A DNA stretch of 64,000 nucleotides, taken from contig NC_092676.1 of NCBI RefSeq assembly GCF_964355755.1, positions 23,170,288 through 23,234,287 of the forward strand, in the 5' to 3' direction. This document shows positions 47,718-60,300 of the stretch, piece by piece. This stretch comes from Antedon mediterranea. Taxonomy: Eukaryota > Echinodermata > Crinoidea > Comatulida > Antedonidae. How positions within the stretch are numbered: position 1 is the stretch's first letter; every line of letters begins with the position of its first letter. The notes beneath the pieces are model-generated. The model ran no database searches, was not told the DNA's origin, and was given only the letters and a program-made list of their open reading frames with translations. The position numbers and the translations under genes are program-made.

Positions 47718-49213
47718 TTCATAATAATAATAATAATAATTCATATATTAAATACAGGAGTTGTTTAAGCTTGTGTAGTGTTGGGCTAGATTTGCTTGAT
47801 ATTATTATCTATATATAAATTTACGTAAGGGCAAAATTCGGTAAATCTCGGTTTATTTCTAGAATTTTAACTCGATGGTATATAAAGTTGGTTCATACTT
47901 TCGGTACTGATTTTAACCATCTGATGTAACCCTGTTTACTAATTAAATTGAGTTAGGTAATTAGTTATTGACGATTAAAACGAATTTAGGTTCAACGATT
48001 TGCCCCAAATAGGGGTGTTTTCCGATCGTGGTATACACTGTCTAATGGATGTCCATCTTGAAAAATACCCGCCACAAAAATACGAGGAGGCTTCGCATTT
48101 TCCTATCTCCTCCTACGATAATTATTTTTAATAGCTGAAAACTGGTTGAACAGCTAGGGTACAGCATCATAATGTTGAAGACAGGCCGATTTTCTTAAAA
48201 AAATACTATTTTGATAGATTTAATATACGATTATACAAATGTATTGATTTGCGATGAATGGAACATTCCAATCTCTGTTTCACAAAATGTCTATTCCCTC
48301 AGGCGTCGTAAAGGCAAGTACAGTACTGTATACTCGAAATTCGATCCATTTTTGTTTTCAATCTGTGCTGCAGAGGTTGGATATAATTTTTTTTAAACGG
48401 ATAATGAGCTAGCGTTTTCACTCGCCGTGTATTATGTACAAATATTTATTATTGCAGTTAAACCACCCACATCATCACCTTTCCCTCACTGGCATGAGTA
48501 GCGTTGTAAAACCAGTAGAGAATAGGCCTACGGTACATCACATGCCCTAAACGCAGAACAACTTTGGTGGGTAGGGTAGGAACCAACTTAAGTATGAATT
48601 GGCTCTAAGAAACAATTGAAAACCATTAGGCCTACTAATTAAGTTGAGTTAGATAATTTAATATTTATTGACGATTAAATCGAATTTATGATTTTCCCCG
48701 AATAGAGGTGGTTTTCACAAATTGTTTTACATTATATTATAAACATATACACGTCGTAGTGATGTATCGTTACATGTGCTGTACTATTTCAATCGACTAG
48801 GACGGTGATAGTTTCAACAAAGTATTACATCGCAATGTTTTACTGTGTTTAGTGGTATATTATTTGTAAAACATGAAAGCAATTAATATTTCATTACTAA
48901 ATGGATAAAGAATATATTTTAACATTGTTCCTCTTTGCACCCATCCTCTTCCCCATCCCTCAACCCTAATGTTACATACAAAACACAAATTAAGTTTGTT
49001 TAAATTTGACTTAAACAATTGGTCTTATTTTGTGACAAGTTTCTCTTTCGGAAGTAATAGGGTGCTAATTTTAGTTGAGTACATAAATCACAGTGTCTAT
49101 TTATTCGTTCCTGTAAACGACATGTATTATTGTCCTGCGGTACGTACATTTGAAATCGCCAGTTTTTTAACGCTGAAATTATTATGTATTCGAGAACCAT
49201 CTGTGGGCACGAC

Positions 49214-49250
49214 CTAGATGGTACGCGAGCGAAGCGAGCGTACCATCTAG
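49214..49250. repeat. Perfect 13-bp-stem palindrome
   Basis: CTAGATGGTACGC, spacer GAGCGAAGCGA, GCGTACCATCTAG. It is a short isolated hairpin in non-coding DNA; no neighbouring transposon ends are seen. Confidence 0.75.
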
Positions 49251-49764
49251 TAGTTTTAAATTCAAACAGATAATATTAATAGGTTGTTCAATAATCTGTG
49301 ATTGAACTTATTATAAAACGTTTCTAAAATGTAAAAGTCGACTGATAAATAATTGAATAAACATATTGAATTATTTGAAAAGTCCTAGAGTTGTATTTTG
49401 TTTGAAACTAACCCTACATTGTTATTGCAGGTATTAATATCAATATTAACATAATTATATCAATTATTAATTACTATATTAATATCCCAGAGCATGTCCT
49501 GTCCCTATTTCATCGTGTATTTTTTTTTTAAACACAGTATTTTTGTAATAATTGATTGCTTAAGCCTTCAAGCTCAGATTTTCAAATGAAGACGCAGCGC
49601 AAGCAAGCTGTCCAATGAAAAGCGACAGTGCGAATTATCCATCATTTCATTTCATTTATTTTGTCTCCATAAAAATACAAGAAAACATCACACAAAACCA
49701 GGCAGAGACAGGATTCCTAAAAAGCGAACTTAATCACATCGCGTGTGATTGGTCAAATAATTAA

Positions 49765-50157
49765 AGCTCAGTTCCCACTAGCGACGCAACGTAACGCAAC
49801 CTACGCAACGTAAGAAAATGCCCTTCCAATAAAAGTGTTTGCCCCCGCCTCCGTGAAATCAAACCAGCGATTTTTGCAGCAATGATGTTGCGTCGTCGGT
49901 TCCAACTTGTGATTACGCAATACATAACTTTGCGTCAATACGTCGCTGCGTTACGTTCTAGTGGGAACCACGCTTTAAGCGTGGTTCCCACTAGCGACGC
50001 AACGCAAGGACGTAACGCAACGCAAGTGAATTGACCAATCACAAGTGATGGCTTATTCGCTTGTGATTGCTAACTGTCTATAACTTCGCTTGTCATTGGT
50101 TAAAACGCTTGCGTTGCGTTTACGTCCTTGCGTTACGTTATATTGGGAACCAAGCTT
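49765..50157 (+). mobile_element. Two adjacent TTAA-flanked MITEs (AGCTTGGTTCCCAC family)
   Basis: The first, 49765-49974, runs from AGCTCAGTTCCCACTAG to CTAGTGGGAACCACGC, with TTAA at 49761 and 49975. The second, 49979-50157, starts GCGTGGTTCCCACTAGCGAC directly after that TTAA and ends TTGGGAACCAAGCTT. Its core differs (CAAGTGATGGCTTATTCGCTTG), so it is a different subfamily inserted at, or sharing, the same TTAA. Confidence 0.75.
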
Positions 50158-51453
50158 TACGTTGCGCTTACGTCCTTGCGTCTCTTGTGGGAAATACGCA
50201 TTAGTATTGCGCATTAATTTTTAAATGTTTAACATTTAACATTAGTTTCAACAGACATGAAGCTGATGCAGTTATCTCATTATTTGTCTCTTAATTTTGC
50301 GTTGATTTGTGGTAAAACGTAACATCTGTACAGATTCAAATAATCTTTATTGCAATCATAATATTTATAAAATAAATAGGATTGGATAATTACAATTCAT
50401 ATAAATACAATTGAACTATTACCATAACACACATAAAATTACCTACTACTAAAAACTCACTTTCGATAATGTATAACACTGAATTACACTTAGGCCTATA
50501 GTTCTAAAATTAATAGCACATAAATTAAAATGTTTGAAAAGTATTGCACCTGTGTAAAATAATTGAGTACAAGCAGGAAAAATAATACAATATAATATTT
50601 AGAAAAATCTAAATAATGGTTCAGGAAATAGCGGGTTAGTTCATGTGCATATAAAAAGGGACGAGATTCAGATTCATTGATAGTTGGCAAATAGACGGTT
50701 TCACCACCCGATTTTAACGACAAACCCATTCTTCCAGTGATGGACTTTCAATAACAGGAACAATAGAATATCTTAATAACAGCATAGAGATATTATAGTG
50801 CACTATAATATCTCTATAACAGATTCAGCGGACTGGAATAATAGTACCGGTATATCAGCCATATTTTATGTAATACGTACGGTATATTTCTGCTGTTCAC
50901 AAATGCATTGTCTTGTGTAGGTTGACTATCAGTAATACCTTTGTGTTAGGATTACCATACTTTCAATATTTTTGTAAAGAATTCTTAACAATATTAATGT
51001 TATGCACAACTACATCAGACAAATTCAACAATTGTTAAACTTTATAAATAAAAGAAAAAAGGCAGAACGCATTTGCGAAACAGAAAATTATTAGGGACTT
51101 TTAGATTTAGCGAACGTGCACACACGGGTGGTAGTCGACTCATGTTCTCGTCGACATATGAACATTTAGATTAAGTTGACATTTACGTGCCGGTGAGTGT
51201 GTAGCTTGGGCTTAGATCATTAATTTTCTGAACAAAGGCTGGCGTCCTAGTGATAAGAGCCAGTCCATAACCTGTATCATTAAAAGCTTTATTTAAAATA
51301 ACCAATACAAAACAATAATTCACAGTTTAGAAATATAATTTGACTGAAATTCACTTTACTACATTCGCAGAAAATCATCGCGAAATTCTCGGCAATGATT
51401 TTGGGTAAACTTTTGCAGTGTTATGACGTCATACGTCTACTGGTACTCTACTA

Positions 51454-51792
51454 TTGACAGTTGCAGACATGTATCTATAAGATGACTGTCAATAGTCAGT
51501 TAAGATCTACCTAATGACAGTTGCAGACATGTATCTAGATGACTGTCAATAGTCAATTAAGATCTACCTAATGACAGCTGTAGAAATGTATCTAGATGAC
51601 TGTCAATAGTCAGCTAAGATCTACCTAATGAAAGTTGCAGACTTGTATCTAAATGACTGTCAATAGTCAGTTAAGATCTACCTAATGACAGTTGCAGACT
51701 TGTATCTAAATGACTGTCAATAGTCAGTTAAGATCTATCTATTGACAGCTGCAGACTCTTATCTAGATAACTGTCAATAGTCAGTTAAGATC
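51454..51792. repeat. ~60-bp tandem repeat with internal inverted motif
   Basis: About six copies of TGACAGTTGCAGACATGTAT then CTAGATGACTGTCAATAGTC and AGTTAAGATCTACCTAA. TGACAG and CTGTCA within each unit allow small hairpins. It lies in the intron before exon 2 of gene F. Confidence 0.9.
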
Positions 51793-51920
51793 TAGCTAGC
51801 GTAATTGTGCATTTTTTTACCATTTTTATTCAGATAAAAACAGTTGTATAGTACAGATTTTTATGATGTATAGGCCTACATAACAAAAGTAAACCTTTTA
51901 AAAATATGTTTATATCTTAG

Positions 51921-52774
51921 ACTCGCCGCCGTCTACTGCAGCTTATACAAATCCCGTTTATCCAAACACGGTAAGTTTGTTTTATGTGTTTCATTCGTGG
52001 GTATAAACACGAAATAATTAACAATAGCGCTATCCGTAATTCACTGTCTGTAATTTGATTTGGCTACTTTATCGTATAGCGCACATTCCAACAATTAACC
52101 AATCATCAATCAGGAAAAAGATCAGTTTTGATATCTTAACTTTATTTGATAACTATAGGCCTATATTTTGTATTTTAGCCTGAGTACCCCCAAGCCGGGC
52201 CTGCAGGTTTCGCTAACTGCACCGTCCAGCCCGTACCAGTGACCACAATAACCACTGTGAGAACTAAGCCTAAGACTTACCTCGTTCTATCTATAATTGT
52301 CACTTTATTCTGTTGTTTACCATTGGGAGTTATTGGGATTGCCTACGGTATAGAGGTAAGTTTTTATTTTTAAATCAAAAGTCTTTAAAATATACACATT
52401 TTAATTTAATGTACAAATCAAATACTTTAAAGAAATCTCTGTGAACTTTGTCGTTTACCAATTTTTGTTGTTTCTTTTAAATAGGCCTACAATTTGCATA
52501 TAGGCCTATTAAATACAAACATAATCTTGGGTATATGAAAGTAATAATCGATAATGTGTTTACAGACATTTTTGATTGGGTATATCTAACTGTATTTCAA
52601 TCTTTCGATTTTGTTTTTTAGAGTTCGAGTAAATTTGACAGAGGTGACGATGAAGGCGCCCTGAGATCATCTATTACGGCAAGGAACACGTCGATTGTTG
52701 GTCTCGTGTGTGGTTTAACTTTTATTTGTCTTAACGTCATAACACGACTTGTATTGTTTTTTACGTACTATTAA
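51921..52774 (+). CDS. Dispanin / CD225 protein, gene F (first exon not found)
   Basis: Exons 51921-51970 (SPPSTAAYTNPVYPNT, entered in phase 1 as in C and E), 52179-52355 and 52622-52774, about 125 residues without the first exon. The core reads TKPKTYLVLSIIVTLFCCLP LGVIGIAYGIE, the loop SSSKFDRGDDEGALRSS, and the helix TSIVGLVCGLTFICLNVI, ending TRLVLFFTYY. Pairing with gene E is clear from the shared CCLPLG, the missing NPPPAYQPPQ exon and the homologous introns. A first exon like MSSDKTQ should lie upstream; without it the gene may be inactive or use a diverged leader. AATAAA is at 52863. Confidence 0.85.
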
Positions 52775-54329
52775 AATATACAGGGTTATTTAATCATTCC
52801 ATTCTATTTAATATACAATTTTGTTCAAGTGATTAAAAAAAATGGAGAGTATACAAGAAAACAATAAAATCACAATAAAAAGCAATAGACCTACATAATA
52901 CAATATACAAACACATTTTAAAATACTTAGATAATGTTTATATGACCGTTGTTAATGAGTGAGGTTTTTTTTATGGTATGCATAGTCAATACATTTTAAT
53001 AGTATTTTTACAGTTTGACGACAATGACTAGACTATTACAGATATTATTTGATAGGCAGAAGTTGCTTCTTTTTAGTAGGGGTTCTTTAGCACGAAATGT
53101 TTTGATAAAAGCATCATTAAGCATGCATGTTGTATGGATGGTACTTCAGTTTCAGTTTCAGATTTTATTTCACACAAAATATAACACAATACATACATTT
53201 TTCATTTTTTTAAAATATAAATGATAAAAAAATGTGTGTGGACATTGCATTAAGTCATTTGGCTTTAGGTCTGAACCTCCAAATGAAACAAATATATATG
53301 TATGTAAAAATAGTAATGACTGAAATAAGCAAGAAAAAATACAATGTATGCACTTATAAAAAAGAAAAGGAAAAAAAACTAAAGTTCATAACTATATGAA
53401 TTAATAATTGTTTATATATATAATTTTTTTTTTTAAACCTAAAGTATTTAACAATTTAAGATTAAAAGGCATATAGTATTCCATAAATATGGTCCATTAA
53501 ATAAAAGATGTCCTACGTAATAAAATAGAAAACCTTTCATAAATGATTTTTTTTTTTAATTTGAAGACCATATATTTCGCTCTTGGTTGGGTCCGCCCTT
53601 ATTTCTTTTATTTCATGTAGGACATGTCTACTAAATTTGTTGCTTTTATCAAAAGTGAACGGTCGACCTTTTATTCGTGCCAAGAACCCTACTCTAATGT
53701 TAGGTATTGCTTAATACAAATATATCAGGAGGAATGTTACCGTGTTTCCGTTATCAGACATAGGATGTATGATCAAACTTTAAAAACACATTTGTCTATT
53801 CGTTTTAATTGTTATTATTAGGGCCTACTCAGAGTGCAATCATGTACACAAAGGTTGAAAATCTAATTAGGCCTATCTAATATTTTTAATTAGCTTGGTT
53901 TGTACGGTTTAGGGACTTTTATTACTTTTTAATTACTTCTATGATGACAATAATTTTACTAAGCTATTAATTATTCTACGGAGCAGAATAGCTCTTTTTG
54001 CAGTTGTTATTAATTTAAACTTACAGACAATATAATTTCTCTTTGGACAATGTAACAAATGACGCATATTATATGAAATATTAAAAATACATTACTGTGT
54101 TTCAGTTTTCCATTTTTAAAAATTTATTTCAGTGTTTAATTAATTAAATCTCTAAGTCTCTAATGAAAATGTCAAAAGAATGTAGGAGGCGTATAGTACG
54201 ATATGCCGTGTAATTGGCGTTTCATACCTCTTCTCTTTCCGTCCGTGTTTGTTGATGTGTGACGAGCGGAAATAAACAAAGTTGTCTCAGCTCCGCCTCC
54301 TCCTCCCATTTATTACTCATTTAATTAAA
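52775..54329. other. Intergenic region between dispanin F and NOX gene 2
   Basis: No gene is seen. It holds T/A-rich simple sequence and a probable reversed retroposon tail beginning CAGTTTCAGTTTCAGATTTT at about 53146. The NOX gene 2 promoter should lie at its right edge; no TATA box is obvious there. Confidence 0.5.
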
Positions 54330-57300
54330 ATGGAAAACCAAACTTATCAAAATGTTACTGGAAAAAACGAACGTCATGAAACGTTGAAAATAAGATTCAT
54401 TAAATTTCTAAAGGAGTGGACTCATGTGGTATGCTTGATAAGTGCTATTTTTAAGACCTCTTAGTCTTATACTAAACAGGCTCTGGCCTAGCCTACTACC
54501 TAGCCTACTAGGCCAAGCCTCTTCTGCCTAGGCCTAGCTAGGTAGGGCCAGGGGATCCGGGCCAGGCTAGTTGGCCTCCCTCTGTACACTGTAGGCCGCC
54601 TACACTAGCTAGTAATAATTCCATTACATCATAATATGTAGGCCTAATTAAATTAGGCCCTATTTGATTGGTTTTGTTATACCAAACAGAATGAGCTCCC
54701 AAATAACAATAACATTCTGAAAACTATTTTTTTAGACTACCTAGGCCTAGTAGGCCTAGTATTTAATAAATCTCAAAATAAAGGCTTTTTTTATTATAAT
54801 ACATTTTTTATTATATTAATTTGATTTATTTTACCTCCTTTTTTTTTCATGTAGGTTTTATGGCTTTTAGCAAATCTTATATTTTGGTTAGTGGTTTATT
54901 TTGAGTATGAGAATGGCCCAGAATACTACTATATCCGATTATTAGCTGGGGTGAGTATGTTTACTAACAAATATATGTCATTTTAAATGTAAAGAAAAAT
55001 GTGTGTTTATTCATCGTCGATCGTTATCTCGTCCTAGTGTAAATGGGCTGTAAACTCACTGTCTGTAATTAATTACATTCATACAGCAATATTTTTAATG
55101 GTACACGCCCACATTTTGTTATGTGTCAAATAATAGGGCAATTCACCAATTTTTGACACATAACTGTTGATGATATTCAGATTCGATTAGATATCATATG
55201 ATATAAGTCATTCATACATATAGTACAATGATAATTGTTTTCTTGGCAAAAAACACAAAAAAAACAATAAACATATAATATTTACATTCATGATCAACAT
55301 GGAACTTAACATGATCAAGCAATATAGAATACAAAAAACCTAATGACCTATCTTTGGAACTCATTGTTGTGTAGTCTAATAGCGCTAAGTAAGAATGAAA
55401 AGTTATGTCTATTTGTTTTAACTGGAATAGATTGACACTATAGTTTATACAATTAGTAAACCAATTTTGTTTACAGTTAGATACAGGCCCACTGTAATAC
55501 AGGCCCTACTGTAATACAGGCCCACTGTAATACAGGCCCTACTGTAATACAGGCCCACTGTAATACAGGCCCACTGTAATACAGGCCCACTGTAATACAG
55601 GCCCACTGTAATACAGGCCCACTGTAATACAGGCCCACTGTAATACAGGCCCTACTGTAATACAGGCCCACTGTAATACAGGTCCACTGTAATACAGGAC
55701 CACTGTAATTTCTACATGAAGTTTACAAAGAAAAAAACCCAGACTAATTAGGCAATAAGTGTATCTTCACTACCTAACAAATACTTATATATTTTAACAT
55801 CTTACCTTCCACAGTACAATTGTTGAGAATGCATCTACAGAAAAGATAGAGATTTTATAATTAATACTCCAACTTCAGGCTTTTCTTTTACTTCTACTGT
55901 ATACTTTATTTTTCAACAGAAGTCACTGCCATTTGCAAAAGCCTGCGCCGCCTGTCTGAATCTCAACAGTATGCTGATTATCTTTCCTGTTTGTAGAAAT
56001 CTTATTTCTTTTTTCAGAGGATCCGTAAACACCCAAGCAGTAAGTACTGTATAAAAAATGAGAAAAATACAAAATGAGAAACAGCTTCCCCCCCACCCCA
56101 AAGTTTACAATGCATCTAATCAAGGCAATCTAATAACAGGATGTTGAGCTCTGGAGATCAAAGGGATTATCTGTGGCTGCGACACTATCAGTTCCACGCC
56201 ACTTAACACCGTTAATAAAAGACAGGATTTTCCACTGAGAATATGTACTGTACATAGTAAAGTTCTGTTGATATTTGTTGCAGCCAGACATAAGATCAAA
56301 GGACTGTTACGAGTTCCTGTTGTTAGATTGCTTTGGTCTGCATCTAATCATGACATATACGATTCAACAAAATCTGTATGCATGTTATTTTGTTCAAAAA
56401 GATGCAAGCTTAATGGTGATCCTGAATTATTTTTACGTAATAATTAATTTGTTACCACTATTAGCTTTGTCACATTATTAATAACAATGGCCCAAAAATA
56501 TGATGGTGACACAATGCAGCAATATTGATAATCCATAATTCATATGTATTATCATTATTTATTATTTATTTATTTATTTATTTATTCGGTATAATAAAAT
56601 ACATCCAATTACAAAACGACAGTCAAGGACTGAAATAAATTGCATTACAAATATATAAAAATAGGATAAAATAGCTATACAAAAATATAACCATCCTATT
56701 AAAATTGAATATTGTACCATGCATTAAGAAAACAGACATGAATAAAAAACATCAAAACATGCACTTCTTAAATATCTTACAATACTGGGGTACCAGTAAT
56801 TAAGTAATTTTAACAAGGAACCAAACAAGGCCCATTGAAAAACGAAACAAAGCTAATGGTTTAATTACAATAATACCATTGCGTATGATACCATGAAATA
56901 CTTCAGTGCATCAGCTATGCTTTTTATTTTCCAAAATTAGTTTAACTATAATTAGTAATTGGGCAAATAAAACACACAAACGTACAACATAATATTTAAA
57001 AGCACAGAGAACTGGGTTTCTAGATTTAAAAGTCTGATCTTTTTGACAACTCTATGAGTAAATACTGCTGATTCAGTTATGTTAAATTTGGTAATGGCTT
57101 ATTTCCAAGTTATGTATTACATTGTGTAAAGCTCTGTCTACACTATCAAACTAGTTTGATGTGATTTGTCCAAACATGATAGGGATATGCCTAAATATGG
57201 TACTGATATAACATCATCATGTTCATGTATGGGCACATCACATTTTGTTGTCACATAAAATTTGATAGTGTAGTCACTTTAGGTGGAAATTACTAATTTT

Positions 57301-60300
57301 GTTGTTTTTCTCTACACAGTGCTGTAAAAGAAGTGTACGACGTCTGCTCGACAAGAATTTGGTTTTCCACAAGACGTTAGCTTACGTCATTGTTCTTTTT
57401 ACTCTTGGGCACATAAATGCACACTATTTTAATTTTCAACATTTATACAATGCAAAAGTATACCCAGAAAGTGAAATTGAGAGGACACTTAGTTCCCTAT
57501 CGTATGGACAACCTGATACATGGGTTAATCCTGTGCAAGGGGCAACCAAGGTATTTTAATATTACTGTATGACTTGTTGATCTGGGTAGGAAATTAAGGG
57601 GTTGTGTTACACTCTGGTTGCATTAGCAATGGAGCATGGAAATATAGAGTAATTGTGGTACATGTGTACCTTGTACTTGTGTAATATGGTGGTATACAGT
57701 ATTAGAACCCCTATTAAGAGGACAAAATCCTGTAAAGTGTCCCTTTAATAGAGTTGTCCCCTCAACAGGAGTTGGCCGTAGTGTTAAAACATAGTGCACC
57801 TTGTTTGTTTAACCAGAAAGTGTCCCTTTAATAGGAGTGTCCCCTCAATAGGAGTTAGCGTTAAAACATAATAGTGCATCCAAACATCCAAGCTCTAACC
57901 CGGCCCAACGTTGCTTAACTTCGGTAATCTGACGAGAACCGGTGTTTCAATGTGGTAATGATGAAGATTATTATTATTATATAATAATTATAGTATAAAT
58001 GATGATTATTATTATTATTTCCAGACGGGTTATGGCCTTGGTGTTATTCAGCAAGTCCTTACCCGTGTGGCTGGATGGACTGGTGTTTTCATCACGATAG
58101 CATTGCTACTTATGTTCACCTCCGCAACTGAATTCATCAGGTTTCTATCTTTTTTGTGTCAGTAATTTTGTAACATTAATGCATCAATTGAGACGCCAAA
58201 TTTGTTCACAAGATAAATACTTTTATTTTTTCCGCTCATTAAACAAACAGTGATGTTGTGTAATTTAAAAGTGAAAAGAGAAAAAAAAAGTTATAATAAT
58301 AATAGTAATTATAGTAATAATAACTATGAAACCAAAAACCAAAACATCATTTTTGAAAGACAAACAAAAACATTACATTTGATTAATTATTAATTCTCTT
58401 TAAAAAAAACCCAAAAATTAGCGAAACAACCTGCTTGACAGTTTCGCTGTCGGATCGGCAGAAAAAATGACAAATATGTCATTAAACAGATTGACCTCTA
58501 GAGGTCCAATTCTGTCTAATGACCGTTATCGCTAATCTTTTTTTTTTTGAAAAAATTTAATCATTCATGAAAATTAGATGAACATTTTTGATAACATTAC
58601 ATTTGTTAACAGAAACTTTCTCCACTAATTTTATGAGACAACCTATGTATAATTAATTTTTTTTTGTGTCAATCATTTTGTAAAAATGCATCTTGTCGCC
58701 AAATTTGTTCATAAGATAAATTCTGTTATTTTTACTGCTCATTAAAACAAACGGGGATATTGTATAACTTGTATAAAGTGAAAAGAGAAAAAAAAAAGTT
58801 ATAATAACTATGAAACCAAAAACCAAACAACATTTTTGTAAGAGAAATAGAAACACGAATAGTCTTCTGAAAATTTATTTTGGCACGGAATACACTTTTC
58901 CAAACTTTCCCCAACTTTCCCCACTAATTTTACACACCAGGAATTTTCCAAAATGTTAATATTTGTATTAACAAAGTTTAATTAACCGAAATAATGTGCT
59001 CATACACATTGTTGAGATGTTCTTGAGTTAATAGTACTTTATTTGTACTAACAAAGTTTAATTAACCGAAATAATGTACTCGTACACATTGTTGAGATGT
59101 TCTTGAGTTAATATTACTTTATTTGTACTAACTAAGTTTAATTAACCGAAATAATGTAGTCGTACACATTGTTGAGATGTTCTTGAGTTAATAGTACTTC
59201 CTAAGTTTAATTTTATATTGTTAAAATGATTGAGTGACTTATTAAATTTAAAATGTCTTTTGTTTCAGGCGGTCATACTTTGAAACCTTTTGGTTCACAC
59301 ACCACTTATTTGTAGTCTATTATGCGTTTTTAATTGCCCATGGATCTGAGTAAGTTACTAAAGTGTGGTATCTATAGTATTAATAATTCAATAATTATTA
59401 TACAATAAAAAGGTATATTTACTGTATTGTAAATTTTTATCACTTTATCCACTTTTATTTCATTCTAATTTAAAGGCTTTTATCCAATTTTATTATTATG
59501 ATTATTAAAAGTAGTTGAATATGTCCCCTGCCCCCATTCTCCACAATGCCCAACCCCCATCCTGGATCACTGTATTATGATTTACTGTAAGATTATTTGA
59601 TTATTTTCTCACTGGCGAATGAGTGGCCAGACCGAATGAGTGGCCAGACCGAATGAGTGGCCAGACCAAGTGAGTGGCCAGAGCGAGTGAATTGCCAGAG
59701 CGAGTGAGTGGCCAAGCGGTTAAGACAGAGGAACCGTAATACCTTGCCATATTAACATCGGCAAGGCTTCAAGCCTCACTCGTTCCATTGTTCTGATGGT
59801 AGAACGAGTCTTCTCGGATAAACACTATGAACTGTGGGTCCAGTGTACACATCTGGCTCATGTGCACTTTAAAGAACCTAGTACATCTTTCGAGACGAGT
59901 AGGTGTAATACTGTATACACACACAGCCACTTCATTACTCATCAAGAAGGCCCCTTGATTGTCAGCATACGCTTAGGTTCACCTTCTATAAATAAGGTGA
60001 AAAAACACATTTTGCAATCTCAATTTTTACCTACACGGCTCCTTTTGTTACAAGACCTAATATTTTTCTTATAAACATCCTGTAAGCGCATCCGTTGTTT
60101 TTTTGCAGAGGAATTATACGTTATCAAACAAACGTTGACGAACACGATCCAACATTCTGTGCGGATTATCCTGGTAGTTGGCCGGAAATGAAGGAATGTA
60201 AAACGGAACCATTGTTTTCCGGTGGTGAATCAACGGTACTGTATCTATCCAAACTAACAGCTTAAATAAAATTATTTTTAAGTGCTATTAGTTGGGAACG

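Larger units (their letters stand above)
47720..51920. other. Region between genes E and F; presumed leader/intron 1 of F
   Basis: No convincing exon is seen. From about 49400 rightward the DNA resembles gene E intron 1 (TTATTGCAGGTATTAATATC near 49430; ATTCAGCGGACTGGAATAAT at 50825 against 39219), so this is the inherited intron 1 of F. A first exon with the MSS(D/E)K pattern would be expected left of 49400 but could not be found. Confidence 0.5.

Noticed and set aside
49000-49420. First exon of dispanin F
   Set aside because: The homologous intron suggests it should be left of 49400, but no ATG with the MSS(D/E)K-Q pattern and a phase-1 donor was found.
55484-55710. CRISPR-like array
   Set aside because: The 16-bp units abut without spacers; it is a minisatellite in animal DNA.
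57884-57955. 5S rRNA gene
   Set aside because: Only the 5' two thirds are present and it lies in an intron on the opposite strand; the related copy at 63130 has a SINE body.
59796-60074. 92-residue + strand frame
   Set aside because: It is contained in the tRNA-derived SINE body between two NOX exons.
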